Origin: Mycobacterium sp. 852002-51057_SCH5723018
Lineage (GTDB): Bacteria; Actinomycetota; Actinomycetes; Mycobacteriales; Mycobacteriaceae
Direction of reading: 5' to 3'
Assembly (NCBI RefSeq): GCF_001667035.1
Contig: NZ_LZIR01000075.1
Location: forward strand, 124,001 to 188,000
DNA length: 64,000 bases
In this document: positions 1 through 8,474 of the stretch, piece after piece
Layout of the letters: every line of letters starts with the position of its first letter
Position numbering within the stretch: position 1 is the first letter of the stretch
Notes under the pieces: generated by a model
The model's database searches: none
What the model was told of the DNA's origin: nothing
What the model saw: the letters and a program-made list of their open reading frames with translations, nothing else
Made by a program: the position numbers and the translations under genes

Positions 1-2106
1 GGGGTTGTTGAAGGTTTCCGGGGGCAGGTAGAACGAGTCGTCGTTCTTCGACGCGTCGAACGCCTTGCCCATGGCGCTCGAGTTCTTCTGCGACTCGTTC
101 TGCTGATCCTGCAGGCCCTTTTGGGTCGAATACATCGTCAGCATCGTCGTTTTCATGTCCTTCATGTTTTCGATCATCGAGGGCATCAACGCCACCATCT
201 GAGGCATCAGCGTGTCGAGGTGATCCATGACGGGCAGCAGGCTCTGGATGTCGTCGGTCATCGTGTCGATGCCGTCGAGGGCGTCGAACACGGACCGCAG
301 CGACCAGCACACCGGGATGTCGTAGCAGTGCTTCTCCCAATAGAAGTAGCTGCGGATGGGCCGGAAGAAGTCTTCGAAATCGGCCATGTGCTGCCGCAAT
401 TCGTCGATATCGATGGTCATCTCGTGCATCTTCTTCACCATGATGTGCATGGTGTCGGCCATTTGGACGGTGATGCTCTGCATCTTTTCCATGCTCTCGA
501 TGGTCGTCTGCATCATGTCGGCCTGCTTGAGCATGTCGGCCATCTGATCCTGCTGGTACTTCTGAGTCATCTGCTGGCTGACGCCCTGCATGCTGATCTG
601 GAAGGGGATCGAGGTGTGCTCGATCGGCGTGCCCTGCGGACGGGTGATGGCCTGCACGCGCGAGATTCCGGGCACCCGGAAGATCGCCTTGGCGACCTTG
701 TCGATGACCAGGAAGTCGGCCGAATTGCGTAGATCGTGGTCACTTTCGATCATCAAAAGCTCGGGATTCATCCGCGCCTTGGAGAAGTGCCGGTCGGCGG
801 CCGCGTAGCCCTCGTTCGCCGGCAGATCGGCGGGCAGGTACCTGCGGTCGTTGTAATTGGTCCGGTACCCGGGCAGGGTCAGCAGGCCGACGAGCGCGAT
901 CGCGATCGTCACGATCAGGATGGGGCCGGGCCACCGGACGACGGCGGCACCGATCTTGCGCCAGCCGCGGATGCGCTGCGCGCGTCTGGGCTCGAGTATC
1001 GAACGGAACCGCGACGCCACCGAGATCACCGCGGGGCCAAGCGTCAACGCTGCACCCACCACGACCACCATGCCGACGGCCAGCGGGATGCCCAGCGTCT
1101 GGAAATACGGCAGGTTGGTGAAGTGCAGGCAGAACGTCGCGCCGGCGATCGTCATGCCCGACCCGAGCACCACGTGTGCGGTGCCCCCAAACATGGTGTA
1201 GTAGGCGTCTTCTCGGGACTCGCCCACCGCCCGGGCTTCCTGATATCGGCCTATCAGGAAGATCGCATAGTCGGTCGCTGCCGCGATCGCCAGCGTGACC
1301 AACAGGCTCGTCGCGAACGTGGAGAGGCCGATGATGTTGTAGTAGCCGAGGAAAGCGACCGCGCCGCGGGCGGCCGAAAGTTCGAGCACGACCATCCCCA
1401 GCGTCAGCAGCACCGTGATGATCGACCGATAAACCATGAGCAGCATCGCGATGATCACCACGAACGTGGCGGCGGTGATCACCTGCAGGCTGCGGTCGCC
1501 GGCGACGTGCTGATCGGCCGCCAGCGCTGCGGGACCCGTGACATAGGCCTTCACCCCGTTGGGTGGCGGCATGCTCTTGACGATCTTTTGGACTGACTCG
1601 ACCGATTCGTTGGCCAGCGCCTCGCCCTGGTTACCGGCGAGGTAGACCTGGACGTAGGCGGCCTTGCCGTCGTTGCTTTGGACGCCGGCCCCACTCAGTG
1701 GATCGCTCCACATGTCCTGGACGTGTTCGACGTGTTTGGTATCGGCGTCGAGCTTTTTGACGATCTGGTCGTAGTAGGCATGGGCGTCGGCGCCGAGCGG
1801 GTTTTGGCCCTCCAACACGATCATCACCGAGCTGTTGGACTTGTACTCGCCGAATACCTCACCCACGTGCCGTGTTGCGATGACCGATTGGGCGTCGTCG
1901 GGGCTCATCGAGACCGAGCGCATCTGCCCGACCGTGTCCAGCTGCGGGACGATGGTGTTGAGCACCGCGATGATCGCGATCCAACCGATGACGATCGGCA
2001 CCGCAAAGGTGCGGATGAGCCGCGGGATCGCCGGCCTTGCGGCGTGTTTGGCGATGGGGAGGGCGTCGGTGCGGGCGTCGTCCTCGTGTTCAGAGCTTGT
2101 GCTCAT
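1..2106 (-). CDS. mmpL: MmpL-family RND lipid/siderophore transporter (partial, 3' end off window)
   Basis: Inner-membrane RND exporter of the mycobacterial MmpL family, which moves lipids or siderophores and some drugs by proton motive force. 702 codons are visible from the ATG at 2106; the end lies beyond base 1. The N-terminus (MSTSSEHEDDARTDALPIAK) is followed by a first membrane helix, a periplasmic loop, a block of hydrophobic helices around residues 190-370 containing TDYAIFLIGRYQEA, and a long coiled region rich in Met and Gln (QMADMLKQADMMQ) as in the MmpL4/MmpL5 branch. The start overlaps the stop of mmpS by ATGA, so the two are probably translationally coupled. Substrate cannot be told from sequence. 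Confidence 0.93.
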   Translation of the reverse strand, partial: MSTSSEHEDDARTDALPIAKHAARPAIPRLIRTFAVPIVIGWIAIIAVLNTIVPQLDTVGQMRSVSMSPDDAQSVIATRHVGEVFGEYKSNSSVMIVLEGQNPLGADAHAYYDQIVKKLDADTKHVEHVQDMWSDPLSGAGVQSNDGKAAYVQVYLAGNQGEALANESVESVQKIVKSMPPPNGVKAYVTGPAALAADQHVAGDRSLQVITAATFVVIIAMLLMVYRSIITVLLTLGMVVLELSAARGAVAFLGYYNIIGLSTFATSLLVTLAIAAATDYAIFLIGRYQEARAVGESREDAYYTMFGGTAHVVLGSGMTIAGATFCLHFTNLPYFQTLGIPLAVGMVVVVGAALTLGPAVISVASRFRSILEPRRAQRIRGWRKIGAAVVRWPGPILIVTIAIALVGLLTLPGYRTNYNDRRYLPADLPANEGYAAADRHFSKARMNPELLMIESDHDLRNSADFLVIDKVAKAIFRVPGISRVQAITRPQGTPIEHTSIPFQISMQGVSQQMTQKYQQDQMADMLKQADMMQTTIESMEKMQSITVQMADTMHIMVKKMHEMTIDIDELRQHMADFEDFFRPIRSYFYWEKHCYDIPVCWSLRSVFDALDGIDTMTDDIQSLLPVMDHLDTLMPQMVALMPSMIENMKDMKTTMLTMYSTQKGLQDQQNESQKNSSAMGKAFDASKNDDSFYLPPETFNNP

Positions 2107-2537
2107 GCGGATTTCACCAAGCAAAAGGTCAGGGCATGCACGCCGTTGGTTATGTTCTCGTCCTTGACTTCGTCGTCGATGGTGATGCGGCAACCGAGGC
2201 GGTTACCGTCGCTTTGCGCCGAGAGGTTGGGAAAGACCGAGGGCGCGGTGGTGCTGAGGACCAACGTCCAGGGCAGTGGCGCGTTGTCGACCCGCTTCGG
2301 GTCGGCGGACAGGTCCAAGTAGTTGACGTTGGCATGGCTGGCCGAGCCGAAAATTTCGTACTTGACGACCTTGGGCTTGAACGGTTTGGAGTCATCCAGC
2401 CGCGAACTCGTCAAGGGCGCGGCGTTCTCGGCGACGAAGAACGACTTGACCCGCGCGACGGTGACGCCGCCGATCACCACAACCGCGACGATCAACAGCG
2501 GCAACCACGCATTGCGCATGACCTTGGAGAGCTGCAC
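2103..2537 (-). CDS. mmpS: MmpS-family membrane accessory protein
   Basis: Small partner of MmpL transporters: a single N-terminal membrane helix (about residues 10-28, LPLLIVAVVVIGGVTVA) and a periplasmic beta domain. The 144-residue length is usual for the family. Features typical of MmpS are KVVKYEIFGSASHANVNYLD, PWTLVLSTTAPS and a conserved Cys pair near the C-terminus (GCRITIDDE; TFCLVKSA). Its stop overlaps the mmpL start, and a TetR gene lies upstream on the same strand. Family assignment is firm; the exact paralogue is not determined. Confidence 0.93.
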   Translation of the reverse strand: MQLSKVMRNAWLPLLIVAVVVIGGVTVARVKSFFVAENAAPLTSSRLDDSKPFKPKVVKYEIFGSASHANVNYLDLSADPKRVDNAPLPWTLVLSTTAPSVFPNLSAQSDGNRLGCRITIDDEVKDENITNGVHALTFCLVKSA

Positions 2538-2720
2538 CTGCGTGGATTCCTTTCGTCATCGCTCAACGGGCCTTGTGCAGGTGGTCAAAGCAATCACTTT
2601 GTCCCCCAATGGATTTCGGAGACCGCTGCTATGCGCACACGTCCGGGCGCCGGACGCTGCAAAACCCGCCCAAGCATCGCCGGACCCCCGCGCTGTGCCA
2701 CCAGAGCATAATACACCGGC

Positions 2721-2742
2721 TGCATAGATTGCAGTCAATGCA
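2721..2742. promoter_or_regulatory. 22-bp imperfect palindrome, candidate TetR operator for mmpS-mmpL
   Basis: The 22 bases at 2721-2742 start with TGCAT and end with ATGCA, with a central TGCA. 14 of the 22 positions (7 of 11 pairs) match their own reverse complement by eye. The site lies between the TetR gene and mmpS, about 185-205 bp before the mmpS start. TetR dimers usually bind sites of this size and symmetry. Binding by the adjacent regulator is inferred. Confidence 0.55.
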
Positions 2743-2773
2743 AAAAGGTGATCTAGCTAACTGTTTAGCTGGG

Positions 2774-3391
2774 CTACCTGGTGAAGATGCTGTTGACCAG
2801 TGCGGCGGCGCTCTCGACGTAGGGCATCGGCGTGTCGTCGGCATCCTTCGGCTCGTCACTTGCCCAGCGTTCGATGCCGGAGCGCACGGCCGTCAACGCC
2901 AGCGCGGCGATCAACTCAGGTATCTCGTCATCGGGCCGCATCGCTTGGCGGCGGGCAACGATGTGGGTCAACTGGTTCTGGAACCGCTCCAGCTCGGCCA
3001 GGAAGGCCGCCAGCACCGCGGGGCTGCTTTTGGCGAGTTCCAGCATCCCGGCGGCTTGTTCGCGCCGCGGAGGCGTGTCGCGCAGGTGGTGGGCCGCCAG
3101 GGTGATCAGTTCCGCCAGCACCACGCGGTACGGGGCGGGCCCGGCCGCGACGAAATCCTCGGCCAGGTCGGCCGGTAGGTCCGAGGGACCGTAGGCGATC
3201 GCGGACTCCTTGGTGGGGAAGTAGTTGAAGAACGTGCGGGTCGAGACTCCCGCCTCGACACAGATCGCATCGATGGTCACCTTGTCGAAGCCGCGTTCCT
3301 GCGCCAGGCGCACCGCGGCGTCGCGAATGTCCGCGCTCGTCTGCCGGCGACGCCGCTCGCGAAGACCCATCTGCTTCATCATGGCATTCAT
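2774..3391 (-). CDS. TetR-family transcriptional regulator
   Basis: 205-residue TetR protein. The N-terminal helix-turn-helix spans about residues 18-65 (FDKVTIDAICVEAGVSTRTF, then FNYFPTKESA), followed by a helical ligand domain with a long alpha-helical middle. It lies just upstream of mmpS-mmpL on the same strand. Local TetR control of mmpS/mmpL pairs is known in other mycobacteria, for example the MAB_4384 system of M. abscessus. Control of the downstream pair through the palindrome at 2721-2742 is an inference. Confidence 0.88.
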   Translation of the reverse strand: MNAMMKQMGLRERRRRQTSADIRDAAVRLAQERGFDKVTIDAICVEAGVSTRTFFNYFPTKESAIAYGPSDLPADLAEDFVAAGPAPYRVVLAELITLAAHHLRDTPPRREQAAGMLELAKSSPAVLAAFLAELERFQNQLTHIVARRQAMRPDDEIPELIAALALTAVRSGIERWASDEPKDADDTPMPYVESAAALVNSIFTR

Positions 3392-3440
3392 CGTTGCACG
3401 TAACGCAAACTTTGCAGTGAACTTGGTCGGAGCTGGGCGT

Positions 3441-4361
3441 TCACGGCGAGGCGAGCGCGTCCCGCAGGTGGGTGCATTGACTGGCGAAGAACTTCACCGA
3501 AATCGGTGCCTTGTCCACGATCTGGTCGAACGCGTGGAAGGCTCCGGGAACGATCTCCTCGTGCACGGGGACGCCGGCCTCGCGGAGGCGCCGCGCGTAT
3601 TCGAGGCACTCGTGATGGAACAGGTCCAGCGTCCCGACGCCGATCCACGCGGGGGCCAGCCCGGCCAGATCTTCCCGGCGCGCCGGCGCGGCCTCCTGCG
3701 GATCCGCCCCGTTCAGGTACCACCGCCACGCGAGCTGATTATCGCTGTCGGTCCACATGATTCGTTTGCGGCCGTCGCTGTTCGCGCCGGTGCGATCATC
3801 GAGCATCGGATACACGAGCATCTGGAAGGCGAGGTCGATTTCGCGATCGTGAGCCCGCTGGGCCACCGTCGCCGCGAAATGCCCACCGGCACTTGCCCCG
3901 CCGACCGCCACTCGACCGGGGTCCACCCACGGCTGGTCCGTTAGCCACCGCAGCGCCGCATAACAGTCCTCGACCGGGATCGGGTAGGGGTGCTCGGGTG
4001 CCAGCCGGTGGTCGACCGCCGCCACCGCGACACCGGTGAGAAAGGAAAGCTTGCGCAGGAACTTGTCGTCCTGGGCGGCGTGACCCATGATCGTGCCGCC
4101 GCCGTGGATCCACAACATCGCGGGCGCGCGTTGGGGGAGGCCGGCCGGGCGATGCAGTCGAACGGTGACGTGCTCGTTGACCGCGGCAACCGGGACGTTG
4201 CGGAGCCGGCCGGCGTTGCCCATGAGGTTCATCAGCGTGCGCTGGACCCGGTAGCCGCGATGTAGGGCGTATCCGCGGGGCAGGAATCGGGCCACCTTGC
4301 GCAGCCCGGGATCCAGCACCTGCCCTGAGGTGAAGGTGTTGTCGGCGAATGCCCTTGCCAT
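3441..4361 (-). CDS. Alpha/beta hydrolase of the hormone-sensitive lipase (LipH/LipI-like) family
   Basis: 306-residue esterase/lipase. It has the oxyanion motif HGGG (MLWIHGGGTIMGHA), the nucleophile elbow GGASAGG, and a late Asp/His pair (GTLDLFHHE; PGAFHAFDQ) completing the triad. RLAPEHPYPIPVEDCYAALR is the signature of the HSL family. The ATG at 4361 was chosen over much longer in-frame extensions because the protein there begins as family members do (MARAFADNTF) and upstream sequence is antisense to the aldehyde dehydrogenase. It is divergent from that gene. Likely substrates are short acyl esters; unproven. Confidence 0.88.
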   Translation of the reverse strand: MARAFADNTFTSGQVLDPGLRKVARFLPRGYALHRGYRVQRTLMNLMGNAGRLRNVPVAAVNEHVTVRLHRPAGLPQRAPAMLWIHGGGTIMGHAAQDDKFLRKLSFLTGVAVAAVDHRLAPEHPYPIPVEDCYAALRWLTDQPWVDPGRVAVGGASAGGHFAATVAQRAHDREIDLAFQMLVYPMLDDRTGANSDGRKRIMWTDSDNQLAWRWYLNGADPQEAAPARREDLAGLAPAWIGVGTLDLFHHECLEYARRLREAGVPVHEEIVPGAFHAFDQIVDKAPISVKFFASQCTHLRDALASP

Positions 4362-4472
4362 GGCGTGCTTCCTGGTCTGTGCGCCGGCCCACGCCGACCA
4401 TACAGGACCCGAACGCTGTCGAAGGGATTCTGGGGACGGATTGGACCGACCCTGAAGAGGGTAAACGGGGTC

Positions 4473-5855
4473 GTGCCTTCGTCCCTGACCAAGATCATCA
4501 GCGTCCTTGACCCCCGCACCGGCGACGCCGTGACGCGCGTGCCCATCGCCGAGCCGTCGGACTGTGACGAGGCGATCCGGCGCGCCGCGGACACCGCCGA
4601 CGGCTGGGCCCGCACCGCGCCGGCCGAACGGGCCGCCGCCATCGCCGCCGCCGCGGACGATGTCCGCGCCGCGGCCGAAGAACTCGCCGAACTGAACGAG
4701 CGGGAGACGGGAAAACTGCGTGACGACGCCCGTGGTGGCGTGGACGCGGGAGTCGGCACCCTGTTGCAGTACGCGCAGCTGGGCCCGCTGCACCGTGGGC
4801 ACACCCTGCAGGGCGGCTGGTCGGCCACGGATCTGATGGTTCCCCAGCCGCGTGGCGTGGTCGCGATACTGACGCCGTGGAACGATCCCGTTGCGGTGGC
4901 CGCCGGGCTGCTCGGCGCGGCGCTCGTGACCGGAAACACGGTGGTCCACAAGCCCAGTGAGCGCTGTCCGCAGACGGGCCGGCGGTTCGCCGAGCTGCTG
5001 GCCGCCCGGTTGCCCGACGGCGTGCTGGAGATCGTCGACGGCGACGGGACGGTCGGCGCCCGATTGGCCGAGTCGGAGCGCGTCGACGTGGTCGCGCACG
5101 TCGGCAGCAGCGCGACCGGTCGCGCGATCGCGCGCGCCTGTGCGGAACGCGGCGCCAAGGCGCTGCTGGAAAACGGCGGCAACGATGCGCTGATCGTGGA
5201 CGCCGACGTGGACCCGCGGTGGGCGGCAGGCCAGGTCGCGCTGGGCGCCTTCGCCAACGCGGGACAGATCTGCGTGTCGGTGGAACGCGTGTACGTCGTG
5301 CGGGCGATCGCCGAGGCATTCGTCGACGCGCTGGTCGACGAGGCGACGTCGCGAGCCGATCGGATCGGACCGCTGGTCGACGAGCGCCACCGCGAGCATG
5401 TGCACGCCCATGTCGAGGACGCGAGGCGGTGTGGTGCCCACGTGCTGGCCGGCGGCGAACCCCGCCCGGGACCGGGCTCGTTCTATCCGCCGACGGTGCT
5501 GACTGACTGCACGCCTGACATGCTGGTGATGCGCGAGGAAACGTTCGGTCCGATCGCGCCGGTGCGCATGGTGCGCGACTTCGACGAGGCCCTGGTCGAG
5601 GCCGCCGAGGACCGCTACGGCCTCGCCGCGACCGTGCTGACCGGCGACATGGCGCACGCACAGGAGGCCTGGCGCAGCCTCCCGGTCGGCACCGTGAAGA
5701 TCAACAGCGTGTTCGGCGGTGCCCCCGGCGGGGCATCCGAGCCCCGCAGGGCCAGCGGCACCGGCTTCGGCTTCGGCCCCGAGCTGCTCGACGAGATGAC
5801 CGCGACGAAGGTGGTGCACTTATCGCCCCTGCCGTCACGCGATGCCGGAGCTTGA
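4473..5855 (+). CDS. NAD(P)-dependent aldehyde dehydrogenase
   Basis: About 460 residues from the GTG at 4473. Motifs are the substrate/cofactor signature TPWNDPV (Asn about 137), the cofactor-binding GSSATGR, the general-base Glu in LLENGGND (about 233) and the catalytic Cys in GQICVS (about 267). The C-terminal EETFGPIAPV is also typical. The usual ELGG is changed to ENGG. The start is uncertain: an in-frame ATG exists at 4365 but its extension is not family-like. Divergent from the lipase, so the pair could oxidise fatty alcohol or aldehyde products; that is inference. Confidence 0.87.
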   Translation: MPSSLTKIISVLDPRTGDAVTRVPIAEPSDCDEAIRRAADTADGWARTAPAERAAAIAAAADDVRAAAEELAELNERETGKLRDDARGGVDAGVGTLLQYAQLGPLHRGHTLQGGWSATDLMVPQPRGVVAILTPWNDPVAVAAGLLGAALVTGNTVVHKPSERCPQTGRRFAELLAARLPDGVLEIVDGDGTVGARLAESERVDVVAHVGSSATGRAIARACAERGAKALLENGGNDALIVDADVDPRWAAGQVALGAFANAGQICVSVERVYVVRAIAEAFVDALVDEATSRADRIGPLVDERHREHVHAHVEDARRCGAHVLAGGEPRPGPGSFYPPTVLTDCTPDMLVMREETFGPIAPVRMVRDFDEALVEAAEDRYGLAATVLTGDMAHAQEAWRSLPVGTVKINSVFGGAPGGASEPRRASGTGFGFGPELLDEMTATKVVHLSPLPSRDAGA

Positions 5856-5902
5856 GAAACACGTTGCCAGTTGGACTTTCGCGAACCATGGCGCCGCCCC
5901 GC

Positions 5903-6505
5903 TCACGACGCGCGCTCGAGGTCGAGCAGGACGCGCTTAGCGGCGGGGCCGCCGCGGTAGGCGCCCGCGGTCCCATCGGAACGGACTACCCGATGGCACG
6001 GCACGAAGATCGGGATCGGGTTGGTGGCGCAGGCGGTTCCGACGGAGCGCACGGCCTTGGGAGAGCCGGACAGTCGCGCCAGCGTGGCATAGCTGGCGGT
6101 CGCCCCGTAGCCGACGCCGGCGTTGAGCTGTTCCAGCACGGTGCGTCGAAACCCTTGCGACAGCGACCAATCCAGAGCGACGTCAAAGCGCCGGCGCCGG
6201 CCGGCGAAGTATTCGTCGAGCTGTCGCACGATCGGATCCAGCCGGGTGGGCGCTTCGAGCACCCGCGGGCTGATGCGCTCCGAGAGGTTCTGCAGCACGG
6301 TGTCGTGGTCCTCGTTGCCGAACGCCACTCGCAGCAGCCCGGCGGCGGTGGCTGCCAATAGCAGCGGGCCGACAACGGAATCGACTGTGCGGTATCCGAT
6401 GTCGAGGAGGTCGCCGGCTAGGGCATCTCTCTCCAGCCGGGCGTGCAGGTGCTGGAGGCGATCCTGGCCGACGGGGAAGTGCCGGGTGAGGTCAGGTGTG
6501 GTCAT
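5903..6505 (-). CDS. Methylated-DNA--protein-cysteine methyltransferase family protein
   Basis: 200-residue MGMT/Ogt-type protein. The suicide cysteine is in IFVPCHRVV (Cys about 170), and the DNA-binding helix region GYGATASYATLARLSGSPKA precedes it. The N-terminal half (about residues 30-110) resembles the Ada/Ogt ribonuclease-like domain. Its first 14 bases overlap the 3' end of the ECF sigma gene upstream, suggesting one transcript. A second MGMT-family gene starts at 7225 on the other strand. Expected role is direct repair of O6-alkylguanine. Confidence 0.88.
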   Translation of the reverse strand: MTTPDLTRHFPVGQDRLQHLHARLERDALAGDLLDIGYRTVDSVVGPLLLAATAAGLLRVAFGNEDHDTVLQNLSERISPRVLEAPTRLDPIVRQLDEYFAGRRRRFDVALDWSLSQGFRRTVLEQLNAGVGYGATASYATLARLSGSPKAVRSVGTACATNPIPIFVPCHRVVRSDGTAGAYRGGPAAKRVLLDLERAS

Positions 6506-7007
6506 CGGTGATTCCTTCTGCTGTCGCTACGGGGTAGGTGCGTCGGAGGGTGGCGATCCCGTCGGCCGCGGCGCGCCGCGCGGCGGCAACGCTGCTCTGG
6601 AGAATCACCGCGATCTCGGCATAGGGCAGGCCGGCCAGATAGTGGTAGGCCACGGCCTGGCGCTGCTTGGGTGGCAGCGCGCCCACGGCGGCGTCCAGGT
6701 CCAGATCGTGGGCATCGGCGCGCGCGGGTGCGGCGGCATCGGGTGGATCGGCGACCGGGACGGCCCGTCGTGACGCCGCGCGGGTGACGTCGATGGCTTT
6801 GCGGTGCGCGATCGTCACCAGCCACGCTTCGATGTTGGCGTCGGCCGGCAGTTGCGGATAGGCCTTCAACGCGGCCAGGAACGTGTCCGACCAGGCGTCA
6901 TCGGCATCCGCGTGGCCGACCACGGCGCGAACCACCCGCCACACCGTGGCGCCGTGGTGTGTCACGACGGCCTCAAACGGCGGTTTGACGTGTTTGTCGA
7001 CAATCAC
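6492..7007 (-). CDS. ECF-type RNA polymerase sigma factor
   Basis: 171 residues with sigma-70 region 2 (VWRVVRAVVGHADADDAWSD, then IEAWLVTIAHRKAIDVTR) and region 4 (LPPKQRQAVAYHYLAGLPYA, then a helix-turn-helix AEIAVILQSSVAAARRAA). No zinc-binding anti-sigma gene is adjacent; instead the 3' end overlaps the ogt-like gene. It may couple repair expression to alkylation stress, although no target promoter is evident. Confidence 0.85.
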   Translation of the reverse strand: MIVDKHVKPPFEAVVTHHGATVWRVVRAVVGHADADDAWSDTFLAALKAYPQLPADANIEAWLVTIAHRKAIDVTRAASRRAVPVADPPDAAAPARADAHDLDLDAAVGALPPKQRQAVAYHYLAGLPYAEIAVILQSSVAAARRAAADGIATLRRTYPVATAEGITDDHT

Positions 7008-7224
7008 TGTGACGTCATCGATACGCTCGGGTTGGCATTCGAGTTCCTTTCCAGAAGGTAAACGACCCTCACCGGGAAGACGCCAGCGCGTCGTGGAATG
7101 TGAGAAGCGCAGACGCGACGGTCAAACCCGCGCACTACTACCCGGAACCCCTGAGCAGAACTACTCAAAATTGGATCTCACGCTTGCCGCCCGCCGATCG
7201 TTTACCGGGAAAGGAGGTGCAACG

Positions 7225-7737
7225 ATGCCAACACGACACACGGTGGTCGATGGCCCACTCGGGAACCTGACGCTGACCGCCGACGGCGACGCCCTGACGG
7301 GCGTGTATTTCAGGCACCACTGGCATAGGCCCACGGTTGAGCGATTGGGCCGATACGTCGAACCGGTCAGCGACGCGCTGTTGCGTCACGCGGGTGGGCA
7401 GCTGCACGAGTACCTGATCGGAGAGCGCACGCGCTTCGATGTGCCCATTGCCCTGATCGGCGAGCCGGGGCAGCGCCGCATCTGGGACCTGTTGGGGGAG
7501 ATTCCCTACGGTGAGGTCACCACCTACGGGGATCTCGCCGCGAAACTGGCCGACGGCACCACCGCGTACGAAGTCGGGCAGGCGGTGGGGCGCAACCCAC
7601 TCAGCATCGTCGTCCCCTGTCACCGCGTCGTCGGAAAGCGCGGCGCGCTAACCGGTTACGCGGGGGGCCTGAAGCGCAAACGATTTCTCCTTGATCTGGA
7701 AGCGCCGATGCCCGCCGCGGCGGGCAGACTGTTCTGA
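7225..7737 (+). CDS. ogt: Methylated-DNA--protein-cysteine methyltransferase (Ogt)
   Basis: 170-residue Ogt. The acceptor Cys is in IVVPCHRVVGKRG (Cys about 132), followed by the active-site loop LTGYAGGLKRKRFLL. IPYGEVTTYGDLAAKL forms the recognition helix region. The ATG at 7225 has a near-perfect ribosome site, AAAGGAGGTG, ending six bases upstream, so longer in-frame versions are rejected. Its TGA overlaps the ATG of the oxygenase gene (TGATG). It is divergent from the sigma/ogt pair, giving two alkyltransferases about 700 bp apart. Confidence 0.93.
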   Translation: MPTRHTVVDGPLGNLTLTADGDALTGVYFRHHWHRPTVERLGRYVEPVSDALLRHAGGQLHEYLIGERTRFDVPIALIGEPGQRRIWDLLGEIPYGEVTTYGDLAAKLADGTTAYEVGQAVGRNPLSIVVPCHRVVGKRGALTGYAGGLKRKRFLLDLEAPMPAAAGRLF

Positions 7738-8450
7738 TGGCGTCGAAATGGGACCGGCTCGTGAACGCTGCGGACTGGGACATAATCACCGCCGACATGA
7801 ATGATGTTGGCGGGGCGCTGCTTCCGCGGCTGCTCACGGCCGCCGAGTGCGCAACGTTGCGTGATCTCTACTCCGACGACGGCTTGTTTCGTGCCACCGT
7901 CGACATGGCCCGCCATCGCTACGGGCAAGGCGAATACCGCTATTTCACCAGGCCCTATCCGCGGCCCATCGAGGAGCTGAAGCACGCGCTTTACCCTCGG
8001 TTACTGACGATCGCCCGCGACTGGTGGACCAAGCTGCGCCGCGATCCTCCCTGGCCCGACAGCCTCGATGAGTGGCTCGAGCTGTGCCATCGCGCCGGCC
8101 AGACCAAACCCACCGCCCTGATGCTGAAGTATGGGCCGGGCGACTGGAACGCCCTGCACCGAGACCTCTACGGGGACTTGGTGTTTCCCCTGCAGGTCGT
8201 GATCAACCTCAGCGAACCGGGCGCGACGCACACCGGCGGCGAATTCCTGCTCGTCGAGCAACGGCCCCGAGCGCAGTCGCGCGGTACGGCCACCACGCTC
8301 CCGCAGGGACACGGCTACGTCTTCACCACGCGGGAACGGCCGGTCCGCTCGACCCGGGGATGGTCGGCCGCCCCGGTGCGCCACGGGGTCTCCGTCGTGC
8401 GTTCCGGCCAGCGCTACACCCTAGGCCTGATCTTTCACGACGCCGCCTAA
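7737..8450 (+). CDS. 2-oxoglutarate/Fe(II) oxygenase family protein
   Basis: 237 residues. An iron-binding facial triad is visible: His141 and Asp143 in NALHRDLYGD, and a distal His in APVRHGVSVVRSG (about 216) followed by Arg (about 226) for 2-oxoglutarate. It matches the COG3826-like 2OG oxygenases rather than classical AlkB, but its start is fused to the stop of ogt. This suggests a role in alkylated base or nucleotide repair. The substrate is unknown. Confidence 0.8.
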   Translation: MASKWDRLVNAADWDIITADMNDVGGALLPRLLTAAECATLRDLYSDDGLFRATVDMARHRYGQGEYRYFTRPYPRPIEELKHALYPRLLTIARDWWTKLRRDPPWPDSLDEWLELCHRAGQTKPTALMLKYGPGDWNALHRDLYGDLVFPLQVVINLSEPGATHTGGEFLLVEQRPRAQSRGTATTLPQGHGYVFTTRERPVRSTRGWSAAPVRHGVSVVRSGQRYTLGLIFHDAA

Positions 8451-8474
8451 AGCGGTTTCACGTGGTGCGGCACC

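Noticed and set aside
36..60. Palindromic TCGTCGTTC run near the left edge
   Set aside because: It is inside mmpL coding sequence and explained by codon use.
121..1596. Long plus-strand open frames
   Set aside because: Antisense shadows of mmpL; His/Arg-rich translations with no family motif.
3441..5819. A 792-codon open frame on the minus strand
   Set aside because: Only its last 306 codons encode the lipase; the rest is antisense to the aldehyde dehydrogenase with shadow-like composition.
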